Part shown: positions 51,501 to 59,434 of the stretch, in pieces
How the letters are laid out: every line of letters begins with the position of its first letter
Position numbering within the stretch: the first letter of the stretch is position 1
From: JAAFHI01 sp039793685
GTDB lineage: Bacteria; Acidobacteriota; Blastocatellia; Chloracidobacteriales; Chloracidobacteriaceae
Direction of reading: 5' to 3'
NCBI GenBank assembly: GCA_039793685.1
Contig: JBDRAL010000089.1
Location: 1-64,000 of the forward strand
Length of the DNA stretch: 64,000 nucleotides
Made by a program: the position numbers and the translations under genes
The notes under the pieces: generated by a model
The model's input: only the letters and a program-made list of their open reading frames with translations
The model's database searches: none
What the model was told of the DNA's origin: nothing

Positions 51501-51718
51501 AGTCTGGAGTCTGGAGTCGAGAGTCTGGAGTCAAATCCGGACTTCCTGGCTTCAGACTGAAAGACAAGGAGACAAGGAGACAAAGAGACAAGGAACGTTC
51601 CTTCGGAAAATCTTCCGTCAAGCGTTTTTCTCCTTGCCTCCCAGTCTCCTTGTCTTGCTTTTTAGACTCCCGACTCTCGACTCCAGACTCCAGACTTTTC
51701 AGTCCAGACTCCAGACTT
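51501..51718. repeat. Family A composite inverted repeat, largest copy
   Basis: Left arm 51501-51533; right arm 51664-51696 plus an extra half copy to 51718. Inside: gacttc/cttcagactgaaag tag, four gacaagga units, centre aacgttcc, then ctccttg units. It lies between convergent genes and touches the recG stop. Confidence 0.8.
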
Positions 51719-53875
51719 TTAAACTCCCAGGCTCTCCGACGGAAACGCCGTCCGGGCGAGGTCGAGGCGGCGGACGGTTTCGCGCGAATTGCGTTCGGTG
51801 TTCATCGCGCGGGTCGCGAAATCGCGGGCGACTTCGAGCCAGTCGCGGTCGCGCAGGATGTTGCCGACGCGAAAGAGCGGAATGCCGGACTGCCGCGTAC
51901 CGAGCAGTTCGCCGGGGCCGCGCCATTCGAGGTCCTTTTCGGCAATGACGAAGCCGTCACCGGTTTCACAAAAGAGATTCAGCCGGGCGAGGCTGTCGTC
52001 GGCGAGCTTTTTCGTCGTCATGAGAATGCAGTACGACTTCGCCGCGCCGCGTCCGATGCGGCCCCGAAGCTGGTGAAGCTGGGCAAGGCCGAAGCGTTCC
52101 GGATGCTCGATGACCATCACCGAAGCGTTCGGCACGTCGATGCCGACTTCAATAACCGTCGTGGAAACAAGCACTTGCGTCTCGCCCGCCGCGAACGCCG
52201 CCATCGCGGCCTCCTTTTCGGCGGGCTTCATCTTGCCGTGAAGCAGGCCGACGCGGAGGTTTTGAAAGACGTTTTTCTGAAGTTCCTCGGCGGCAGTGAC
52301 GGCGGCGGTCAGGTCGGATTTCTCGGATTCCTCGACGAGCGGAAACACGATGTACGCCTGACGGCCCGCCGCGCATTCCTTGCGGATGAACTCGTGGACT
52401 TTCGCGCGGTCCGCCGCGCCCCGCATCGCGGTCGTGACGGGCGTCCGGCCCGGCGGAAGTTCATCGAGAATTGAAACTTCCAGATCGCCGTAGATCGACA
52501 TGGCGAGACTGCGCGGAATCGGCGTCGCGGTCATGACCAAAACATCGGGGCGGACGCCCTGCCGCACCAGCGTTTCCCGCTGCATCACGCCGAAACGGTG
52601 CTGTTCGTCGATGACGACCAGGCCGAGCCGGGAAAATTCGGTACTTTCCTGAATCAGCGCCTGCGTACCGACCACCACATCGAGTTCGCCCGCCGCGATC
52701 GCCGCCCGGACGGCCCGTTTTTCGCTCGCCTTCAGACTGCCGGTCAGGCTTCCCACCCGGTAGGGCGTGTCGCGCAGCCACCGCGCGAGGTTGAGCGCGT
52801 GCTGCTCGACGAGGATTTCGGTCGGGGCCATCAATGCCACCTGCCAGCCGTTTTCAACCGCGACAATCATCGCCTGGAGCGCGATGACGGTTTTTCCCGC
52901 GCCGACATCGCCTTGCAGAAGCCGGGTCATCGGACGCGGCCCGGTCAGGTCGGCGACGATTTCGCGGATGACCCGTTTCTGCGCCTCGGTCGGCTTGAAC
53001 GGCAGCACGCCCTTGACCGCTCCCCGGATGCGGTCGGTGACTTCCATCGGGGCCTTGCCCTCCGCCGTCCGCCGGGCGCGCCGGTCGAGCATTGCAAGTG
53101 ACAGCAAATAAAACTCTTCCAGCGCGAGTCGCGCGTGGGCGGGCGAGCGTCCGCGCAGGCAGTCGGCGAAATCGGTTTCCTGATCCGGAAAATGAACGCG
53201 CCGGAAAGCGTCGAGTTTCGACGGCAGGTTGAACCGGGCGACGAGATCGGGCGGGAGCGCGTCGTCGGCCACGCCTTCGAGCCGTTCGAGCAGGCGGAAC
53301 ATCAGCGAACGCAGCGCGCGCGTCCGAAAACTCCCGAATTTGCGGTAAATCGGCACGCGACGGCCTGTGTGGATGGTCGGCGCGTCGTCGGAATCGGCTT
53401 CGTCCGTGTCGGCCAGCACTTCATATTCGGGGTTTTCAATCTGGTGGCACTGGTTTTTATTCGAAAACTTCCACTCGCCGAACAGTACGACCCGGTGCCC
53501 CGCCTTCATCACGTTCGTGAGGTAGGGCTGATTCCACCAGTACGCCCGAATCTGCCCCGTCGTGTCGCGTCCCATGAACTCGAAAATCGACAGCGGACGC
53601 CCCGATTTCGACTTGATCGGGTAGTTCGCGGGCGACCGGATTTCAACTTCGACGGCGGCCTTCACACCGTCAACGAGGTCGGCGACGACCGGCAGGTGCG
53701 AGCGGTCTTCGTAGCGAAATGGCAGATAGTAAAGGAGATCCTCGACCGTGGCGGCTTCCGCCGAGGCGAGTCCGACGGCTTCGGCCAGTTCGGTGGCGAG
53801 TTTCAGCGCCGTTTTCGGCCCGACGCGCGGGACGTACTGATGAAGTTCGAGCAGCGGCGTGGCGGGCGTGAGCAT
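51719..53875 (-). CDS. recG: ATP-dependent DNA helicase RecG
   Basis: 718 aa, near the usual ~690. Remodels stalled replication forks and branch-migrates Holliday junctions. N-terminal wedge region (VGPKTALKLATELA; LLYYLPFRYEDRS), helicase motif I LLQGDVGAGKTVIAL, motif II DEQHRFGV (the RecG form of DEAH), motif III MTATPIPRSLA, motif V VSTTVIEVGIDVPNA and motif VI QLRGRIGRG. An acidic insert (DEADSDD near residue 160) follows the wedge. 66 bp after the ankyrin operon on the same strand. Confidence 0.95.
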   Translation of the reverse strand: MLTPATPLLELHQYVPRVGPKTALKLATELAEAVGLASAEAATVEDLLYYLPFRYEDRSHLPVVADLVDGVKAAVEVEIRSPANYPIKSKSGRPLSIFEFMGRDTTGQIRAYWWNQPYLTNVMKAGHRVVLFGEWKFSNKNQCHQIENPEYEVLADTDEADSDDAPTIHTGRRVPIYRKFGSFRTRALRSLMFRLLERLEGVADDALPPDLVARFNLPSKLDAFRRVHFPDQETDFADCLRGRSPAHARLALEEFYLLSLAMLDRRARRTAEGKAPMEVTDRIRGAVKGVLPFKPTEAQKRVIREIVADLTGPRPMTRLLQGDVGAGKTVIALQAMIVAVENGWQVALMAPTEILVEQHALNLARWLRDTPYRVGSLTGSLKASEKRAVRAAIAAGELDVVVGTQALIQESTEFSRLGLVVIDEQHRFGVMQRETLVRQGVRPDVLVMTATPIPRSLAMSIYGDLEVSILDELPPGRTPVTTAMRGAADRAKVHEFIRKECAAGRQAYIVFPLVEESEKSDLTAAVTAAEELQKNVFQNLRVGLLHGKMKPAEKEAAMAAFAAGETQVLVSTTVIEVGIDVPNASVMVIEHPERFGLAQLHQLRGRIGRGAAKSYCILMTTKKLADDSLARLNLFCETGDGFVIAEKDLEWRGPGELLGTRQSGIPLFRVGNILRDRDWLEVARDFATRAMNTERNSRETVRRLDLARTAFPSESLGV

Positions 53876-53941
53876 CGGCGGCGGTCGGTCAAAGGCAACA
53901 AGGTCGGAATGGCTGCCCGAAATGTGCCACGCCCGGAAGCG

Positions 53942-55222
53942 TCATTCCACCGCGCCCGCCTTTTTGAGCAATTGAATCAATTTTTTGCGTTCATCCAGAT
54001 CGCCGTCCGCCAACGCGTAGCTCAGCACCGACTGGCCCTTCGCGTCGCGGGCATTCACATCCGCGCCGGAACGGACGAGCAGCCGAACCACGTCCAGCTT
54101 TCCGTCAAATGCGGCGTACATCAAAGCTGTGCGCCCGTTGTCGTCCGCCGCATTGACGTTGGCGTCCGCGTCGATGAACTGGCCGACCAGTTGGGCGTTT
54201 TGCAGGGCGGCGCACATCAGCGGCGTCACCCCGAACCGATTGGAAAGATTGACGTCGGCCTTTGCGTCGAGAATGACTTCGACCATGTCTCCCGCGTTCT
54301 CATTTCCGTTTTCGACGGCTTTCATCAGGAGCGTGTCGCCGACCCGGTTTTGAAGATTCGGGTTGCCCCCTCTGGCGAGCATTTCCTGAAGCGGTCCGAT
54401 CTCGTTTTCAACCGAGGCCTCGAAAAGTTCGCTGCCGGGAAATTCGTCGAAATCCGTCTCAGGATTGTCCTTGTCAAAAGCGTCCTGGATTTCTTTTCGT
54501 TCGGATTGATGGTCCAGCCAGATTCTTGTGGGTGATTCGATGGTAATCACTCCTTCAATCGGGACGAACTGAAGCGCGAGAGGGGCGGTGGCGATTTCAT
54601 TCGCTCCGACCTCGACGGTCAGAAACGGTTTCGCGGCCAGGGATTCCTTGAAACCGGCCTGCTCGACTTCATAAAACCCCGCCGGAATGCCCTCGAAGCG
54701 TACTTCCCCGGCTTCATCGGCCACGGCTTCGAATTTCTCGTCCGTCCGCCGGTTTCGAATCTCAACCTTTACTCCGGAACAAGGTTTGCCCGAGTCATCC
54801 AGCGTCTTCAGAACCAGCGTTCCGACGCCTGACGCCCCCGGTTGCTCCGCTTTTTTCTGAATGGTCACGGGTTGAGCAGCGGCTTGCGCCGGAATCACGC
54901 CGAACGTCAGCGCGGCGGAAAGCACTCCGGCGGCGAGGCGCAGGTTCGGCATCCGGAAACCGCCCGTCAGCGGCTCGACATCATCTTTTATATGCGGCGA
55001 GCCGTCGGGATTGGGAATGAAGCGAACGCACAACCGACCTTCCGATTGCTCGACCAGTTCGAGCGCGGCTTCCGGCGTCATTTCCGAAAGATTGTGGACA
55101 TTTTTCGCGCAGTGGTCGCAGAACCGGACCTGATCGTTGCCGCGCATCGTGTTCCAGTCCTGCGAACAGGGCGATTTGACCCGCACCCGCGACAGCAACG
55201 ACGGAATTTCGAGTTTCGACAT
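53942..55222 (-). CDS. Cys-domain, TM and ankyrin-repeat protein, copy 1
   Basis: 426 aa. Residues about 10-70 are the shared Cys domain (SPCSQDWNTM, VRFCDHCAKNVHNLSEMT, LCVRF). A hydrophobic stretch (LAAGVLSAALTFGVIPAQAAAQ, about 96-117) looks like an internal signal. After it come a CNA-B/carboxypeptidase-regulatory-like domain (TLVLKTLDDSGKPCSGVKVE) and about five ankyrin repeats (GDTLLMKAVENGNE, FGVTPLMCAALQNA, GRTALMYAAFDGKLDVVRLL). Predicted: Cys domain inside, ankyrins outside. Ends an operon of three genes with 12-bp gaps. Confidence 0.8.
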   Translation of the reverse strand: MSKLEIPSLLSRVRVKSPCSQDWNTMRGNDQVRFCDHCAKNVHNLSEMTPEAALELVEQSEGRLCVRFIPNPDGSPHIKDDVEPLTGGFRMPNLRLAAGVLSAALTFGVIPAQAAAQPVTIQKKAEQPGASGVGTLVLKTLDDSGKPCSGVKVEIRNRRTDEKFEAVADEAGEVRFEGIPAGFYEVEQAGFKESLAAKPFLTVEVGANEIATAPLALQFVPIEGVITIESPTRIWLDHQSERKEIQDAFDKDNPETDFDEFPGSELFEASVENEIGPLQEMLARGGNPNLQNRVGDTLLMKAVENGNENAGDMVEVILDAKADVNLSNRFGVTPLMCAALQNAQLVGQFIDADANVNAADDNGRTALMYAAFDGKLDVVRLLVRSGADVNARDAKGQSVLSYALADGDLDERKKLIQLLKKAGAVE

Positions 55223-55234
55223 GGCCGCTCCCTT

Positions 55235-56578
55235 CTATTCCACTGCTCCGGCGTGCTTCAAAATATTGAGTATCCGCTTGCGATGCTTCAAATCGTCGCC
55301 CACCAGCCGGTCTCCCCAACCCTTCACCTCGCGGGCATAGGAATCGGCCCCGGGCCGCAGATAGCTCGATACGGATTGCCCTTGTGTATCGCGGGCGTTG
55401 ACATTCGCTCCGGCACGGACAAGCAGTTCCACGACGTCGGCTTCGCCATTGAAGACCGCAAACATGAGCGCGGTGCGTCCGTTGTCGTCCGCCGCGTTGA
55501 CATTCGCGCCCGCGCGGATGAGCGCGCCCGACCGACCGGCGCTTCCGAGCGCGGCCGTCATCAGGGCCGTCACGCCGAATCGGTTCGTCGCATTGAAATC
55601 CGCTCCGGCGGCGGCCAGCCGTTCCAGGAGCCGGTCAGTTTTTCGAGTGGGCTTTTCCGGAAGCCTTTGAAGGAGCCGATGAAGGTACGGGTCGTCGAAA
55701 CGCGACGTCCGGCGGGTCAGGTCAAACCCTTGCTCAAGAACGGCTTGGGCCTTTTTAACATCCTCGGTCGCGACCGCCCGTTCCAGTTCCAGTTCGGCCA
55801 GCTTGAGATTGATGTCGGCGTAAACGATTCCCTTGTTTACGGATTCCGCCGCCCGTTGCTGAGAATGATTGACCCATTCCTCCGACTCCAACCGAATCGA
55901 CGAAATGCTCACCTGACCCATAATGTTGAAACCGACGTCCTCTTTGAGTTCCCGGACTGCTTCTTCGAAAACTTCAAAACGTATTTCCGTGCTGAACAGG
56001 GCCGTTTTGATTTCGCAGAAATACACCCCAAAAGGTACGTCGGTGAACCGGATGTGACCATCCGGATCGCTGACGGCCTGCATCGTCTCGCCGGTTTTCT
56101 CGTTGACGAGTTTGGCGGGCAGGTTGACATAGCGAATGTTCGGGGCGAACGTCACGACCAGATCAATCGCGCCCATTCCGGAAGTCGGCATGATTGGGCG
56201 GACCGGAGTTAAAACGCTCGGCGTTTGAACCGGAACGGTCCCGGCGGAGGCGACTCCTCCGGACAAGGCCGCAACGAGCACTCCGGCGGCAACACGCAAT
56301 GTCGGGAGTCTGAATCCGCCCACTCCGGATTCCATTTGGGATTTGAACGTCGGTGCTTCGGTGGTATCCGGCGCGAACCGGACGCACAACCGGCCTTCCG
56401 ACTGTTCAACCAGTTCGAGCGCGGCTTCCGGCGTCATTTCCGAAAGATTGTGGACGTGTTTCGCGCAGTGGTCGCAGAACCGCACCTGGTCGTTGCCGCG
56501 CATCGTGTTCCAGTCCTGCGAACAGGGCGATTTCACCCGTACCCGCGATAAAACCGACGGAATTTCAAACTTCGCCAT
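55235..56578 (-). CDS. Cys-domain, TM and ankyrin-repeat protein, copy 2
   Basis: 447 aa from ATG 56578 (GTG 56587 is possible). Cys domain nearly identical to copy 1 (SPCSQDWNTM, FCDHCAKHVHNLSEMT, LCVRFAPD), a short hydrophobic segment (VAAGVLVAALSGGVASAG), a regulatory-like beta domain (VNLPAKLVNEKTGETMQAVS), a helical middle part and ankyrin repeats (FGVTALMTAALGSAGRSGAL, GRTALMFAVFNGEADVVELL, GANVNARDTQGQSVSSYL). 12 bp from both neighbours. Function unknown. Confidence 0.8.
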   Translation of the reverse strand: MAKFEIPSVLSRVRVKSPCSQDWNTMRGNDQVRFCDHCAKHVHNLSEMTPEAALELVEQSEGRLCVRFAPDTTEAPTFKSQMESGVGGFRLPTLRVAAGVLVAALSGGVASAGTVPVQTPSVLTPVRPIMPTSGMGAIDLVVTFAPNIRYVNLPAKLVNEKTGETMQAVSDPDGHIRFTDVPFGVYFCEIKTALFSTEIRFEVFEEAVRELKEDVGFNIMGQVSISSIRLESEEWVNHSQQRAAESVNKGIVYADINLKLAELELERAVATEDVKKAQAVLEQGFDLTRRTSRFDDPYLHRLLQRLPEKPTRKTDRLLERLAAAGADFNATNRFGVTALMTAALGSAGRSGALIRAGANVNAADDNGRTALMFAVFNGEADVVELLVRAGANVNARDTQGQSVSSYLRPGADSYAREVKGWGDRLVGDDLKHRKRILNILKHAGAVE

Positions 56579-56590
56579 CCCGCTCACCTT

Positions 56591-57883
56591 TTATTTCGGA
56601 AACGCCGTTTTTTTCAAAAGCCGCGCCAAACGGTTGCGGCTGGAAGATTTATCGTTCGGTTTGCCCATTTGAGCGTAGCCGAGCGCCGTTTTCCCCTTCG
56701 CGTCGCGGGCGTTTACGTCCGCCCCGGCCTGAACGAGCAGCTTGACCACATCAAGCTTTCCTTCGTAGGCCGCGAGCATCAGCGGCGTGCGCCCGTTATC
56801 GTCCGCCGCGTTCACGTTCGCACCGGCGGCGAGCAGCGTCTTCACCTGACCGGGGCCGGCGAGAACGGCGTACATCAGGGGCGTCACCCCAAATCGGTTC
56901 GCGGCGTTGAAATCCGCTCCGGCGGCGGCCAGCGCGGCCATGAGTTCTTCCGTCCGTCCGGTCGGCTGGTTCGAAAGCTGGCGCGTCAGCCGGTGAATGA
57001 ACGGATCGTCCGAGGACCGGCGATTGAGGTCGAAACCGTTTTTCAACATCGCCCGGACTTTTTCGAGGTCCTCCACCGCGACGGCGCGTTCGAATTCCGC
57101 CTCCGCCAGCGTCGCGTTCCAATCGGCGTAAACGATTGCATTCCGTGGAGATTCCGCCGCGCGCTGGCTGTGCCGGCAAACCCATTCCCAGGATTCCATC
57201 ACGTCGCGCAGCGAAACACCGCCCATGATTCCCTGATGGAAACCGATATCCACCTTGAGTTCCCGAACCGCCTCGGCAATTTCGAAGCGCAGTTCCGTAC
57301 CGAACAGGGCGGTCTTGATTTCCACGCGATATTTCCCGAACGGCACGTCGGCAAACCGGATGTGTCCGTCGGAATTGCTCACCGTGCGCCACGTTTCGCC
57401 GGTTTCCTCGCTGACGAGTTTGGCGGGAAGGTTGACGTAGCAGATGTTCGGCGCGACCGTCACCGTCAGATCGACCAGCCCGGTCCCCGGATGCACCGGG
57501 CGCGCGAGCGAAGAAACGACGGCGTCCGGTGGCGCGGGGATCGTCCCCGCCGAAGCCATTCCGCCGGTCAGCGCGGCGGCCAGCACCCCGGCAGCCAGCC
57601 GAAGTTTTGGCATCCGGAAACCGCCCGTCAGCGGCTCGACATCATCTTTTATATGCGGCGAACCGTCGGGATTTGGAATGTAGCGGACGCACAACCGGCC
57701 CTCCGACCGCTCGACCAGTTCGAGGGCGGCTTCCGGCGTCATTTCCGAAAGATCGTGAACGTGTTTCGCGCAGTGGTCGCAGAAACGAACCTTGTCGTTG
57801 CCGCGCATCGTGTTCCAGTCCTGATTGCAGGGTGACCAGACCCGAACCCGCGATAAAACCGATGGGATTTCAACCTTCGACAT
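56591..57883 (-). CDS. Cys-domain, TM and ankyrin-repeat protein, copy 3
   Basis: 430 aa. Cys domain (SPCNQDWNTM, FCDHCAKHVHDLSEMT, LCVRYIPN), hydrophobic segment (LAAGVLAAALTGGMASAG), beta domain (VNLPAKLVSEETGETWRTVS), then ankyrins (FGVTPLMYAVLAGPGQVKTL, GRTPLMLAAYEGKLDVVKLL, GADVNARDAKGKTALGYA). Closest to copy 2 over its whole length. Its start is 482 bp from the next upstream gene, a gap filled by the nested inverted-repeat element. Confidence 0.8.
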   Translation of the reverse strand: MSKVEIPSVLSRVRVWSPCNQDWNTMRGNDKVRFCDHCAKHVHDLSEMTPEAALELVERSEGRLCVRYIPNPDGSPHIKDDVEPLTGGFRMPKLRLAAGVLAAALTGGMASAGTIPAPPDAVVSSLARPVHPGTGLVDLTVTVAPNICYVNLPAKLVSEETGETWRTVSNSDGHIRFADVPFGKYRVEIKTALFGTELRFEIAEAVRELKVDIGFHQGIMGGVSLRDVMESWEWVCRHSQRAAESPRNAIVYADWNATLAEAEFERAVAVEDLEKVRAMLKNGFDLNRRSSDDPFIHRLTRQLSNQPTGRTEELMAALAAAGADFNAANRFGVTPLMYAVLAGPGQVKTLLAAGANVNAADDNGRTPLMLAAYEGKLDVVKLLVQAGADVNARDAKGKTALGYAQMGKPNDKSSSRNRLARLLKKTAFPK

Positions 57884-57933
57884 AGAAATTTCTCTTTAAA
57901 ATTCAACGACTTGATAAAAACCGCCGGATCATC

Positions 57934-58364
57934 ACGCCCGGCCCGAACGGACCGGGCTGTTTCCCCGCAAGCCCCGCAAACGGGGCTAAAAGAATTGGAA
58001 TCAATGCTTTAACCTCGTTATGGTCATTGACAAATGAAACTGATCATAAAAAAGGCGCGGATGCGCCGTCAGGAAATAGCTCCACCCGTGAGGGTGGGGT
58101 GGGCGACGGGAAAAACACTGAGCCGCAACGCGGCGACACCACCTGTTTCGCGTCTTCGACGCTCCGGAATTGGCCGCAACGCCACCCCACCCTCACGGGT
58201 GGGGCTATTACCTGTCGGCGCATCCGCGCCTGTCCGAGGCAACCTGTCGTTATTACCGGAACAATTTTCAAAAGCCATAACGGAGCGAAAAGAAATGGAA
58301 TCAATATTTTAGCCTCGTTTACGAGGCTTGGTTTCGGGTAGCCCGGTCCGTTCGGGCCGGGCGT
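57934..58364. mobile_element. 431-bp nested inverted-repeat element (MITE-like or structured RNA)
   Basis: Perfect terminal inverted repeats of 25 bp (57934-57958 and 58340-58364). Inside each end is a small hairpin (agcccc...ggggct at 57970-57987; agcctcgt...acgaggct at 58311-58328) and a ggaatcaat-containing motif. Then come longer inner arms (58053-58101 and 58181-58231) that are complementary over about 50 bp with few mismatches and contain caccc-gtgag-ggtgg palindromes. No transposase and no credible CDS. It fills the gap between ankyrin copies 3 and 4 and ends 1 bp before the stop of copy 4. Confidence 0.75.
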
Positions 58365-58365
58365 C

Positions 58366-59424
58366 CTATTCGACCGCGCCCGCCTTCCGGAGCGATTTCA
58401 TGATTTTTTTGAAGTTCCCGGTGGCGTCTTCCTCCGCGCCGCCGCGCGCGATGGCGTAGCCGAGAACCGTTTTTCCTTCCGTGTCGCGTGCGTTCACGTC
58501 GGCCCCGGCGCGGATGAGCGTTTGAACATCATCGAATTTTCCTTCAAACGCGGCGTACATCAGGGCCGTCCGTCCGTTGTCGTCCGCCGCGTTGACGTTC
58601 GCGCCCGCGTTGACGAGCATTTCGGCGGTTTGCGAGTCGCGGAGAACGGCGTACATCAGGGGCGTCACGCCGAACCGGTTCGCCTGACTCGGGTCGGCCC
58701 CGGCCTTGAGCAGCTTTTCGACGACTTCGCCACCATTCTCGAAATAGAGATCGGCGGCGAGGATCAGCGGCGTGTCGCCGTAACGATTCGTCAGATTCGG
58801 CGAAAAACCGGCGGCGAGAAGTTCCTGAACCCGGTCGAGTTCCTCGGCCTCGACCGCTTCAAAGAGTTCCTGACCGTAGAACTCGTCGAAATCGCCATCC
58901 GGATTGGCTTCCTCGAACGCCTCGACCAGTCGCGCGCGTCCGTCGTCGTGACCGATCCAGCGGCGGGTCGGGGGAACGCACGCGACCTTGCCCATCTTGA
59001 CGCGCGGGCGGGGTTCATCCTGCCCGTCAGCCACCGGACGGTCGGCCCGGACGATGGCGGCGGAGGATTGGGCATCGGCTTTCGTTACCCCCGCGCCGAG
59101 CGTCAGTGCAGCGGTCAGAACACCGGCGGCAAGGCCCGGTATCGGCAGGCGAAAGCCCGGCGTCAGTCGTTCGGCGGGGGCATCTTTCATCATCGGCGAG
59201 CCGTCCGGATTCTCGATAAACCGTACGCACAGTTCACCTTGCGACTTCTCGACCAGTTTCATCGCGGCTTCCGCCGTCATTTCCGACAGGTCGTGAACGC
59301 GCGTCGCGCAGTGGTCGCAGAACCGGACCTGATCGTTGCCGTGCATCGTGTTCCAGTCCTGTCCGCAGGGCGAGTCAACGCGGACCTGCGACAGCAACGT
59401 TGGCAATGGGAATCGTCTCGACAT
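58366..59424 (-). CDS. Cys-domain, TM and ankyrin-repeat protein, copy 4
   Basis: 352 aa, the shortest copy: it lacks the regulatory-like beta domain. Cys domain (SPCGQDWNTM, FCDHCATRVHDLSEMT, LCVRFIEN), hydrophobic segment (LAAGVLTAALTLGAGVTKADAQ), then directly ankyrin repeats (GDTPLILAADLYFENGGEVV, FGVTPLMYAVLRDSQTAEML, GRTALMYAAFEGKFDDVQTL). Its middle (DGDFDEFYGQELFEAVEAEE) matches copy 1 (TDFDEFPGSELFEASVENE). 10 bp after the 59435 gene, so co-transcribed with it. Confidence 0.8.
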   Translation of the reverse strand: MSRRFPLPTLLSQVRVDSPCGQDWNTMHGNDQVRFCDHCATRVHDLSEMTAEAAMKLVEKSQGELCVRFIENPDGSPMMKDAPAERLTPGFRLPIPGLAAGVLTAALTLGAGVTKADAQSSAAIVRADRPVADGQDEPRPRVKMGKVACVPPTRRWIGHDDGRARLVEAFEEANPDGDFDEFYGQELFEAVEAEELDRVQELLAAGFSPNLTNRYGDTPLILAADLYFENGGEVVEKLLKAGADPSQANRFGVTPLMYAVLRDSQTAEMLVNAGANVNAADDNGRTALMYAAFEGKFDDVQTLIRAGADVNARDTEGKTVLGYAIARGGAEEDATGNFKKIMKSLRKAGAVE

Positions 59425-59434
59425 CGTATTTCTC

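Noticed and set aside
53135..54535. Plus-strand frame of 466 codons across recG and ankyrin copy 1
   Set aside because: Crosses the boundary of two clear genes on the other strand, so it is a composition artefact.
58027..58341. Small plus- and minus-strand frames inside the nested repeat element
   Set aside because: They are translations of the palindromic arms on both strands; near-mirror peptides appear in each direction and no known family is seen.
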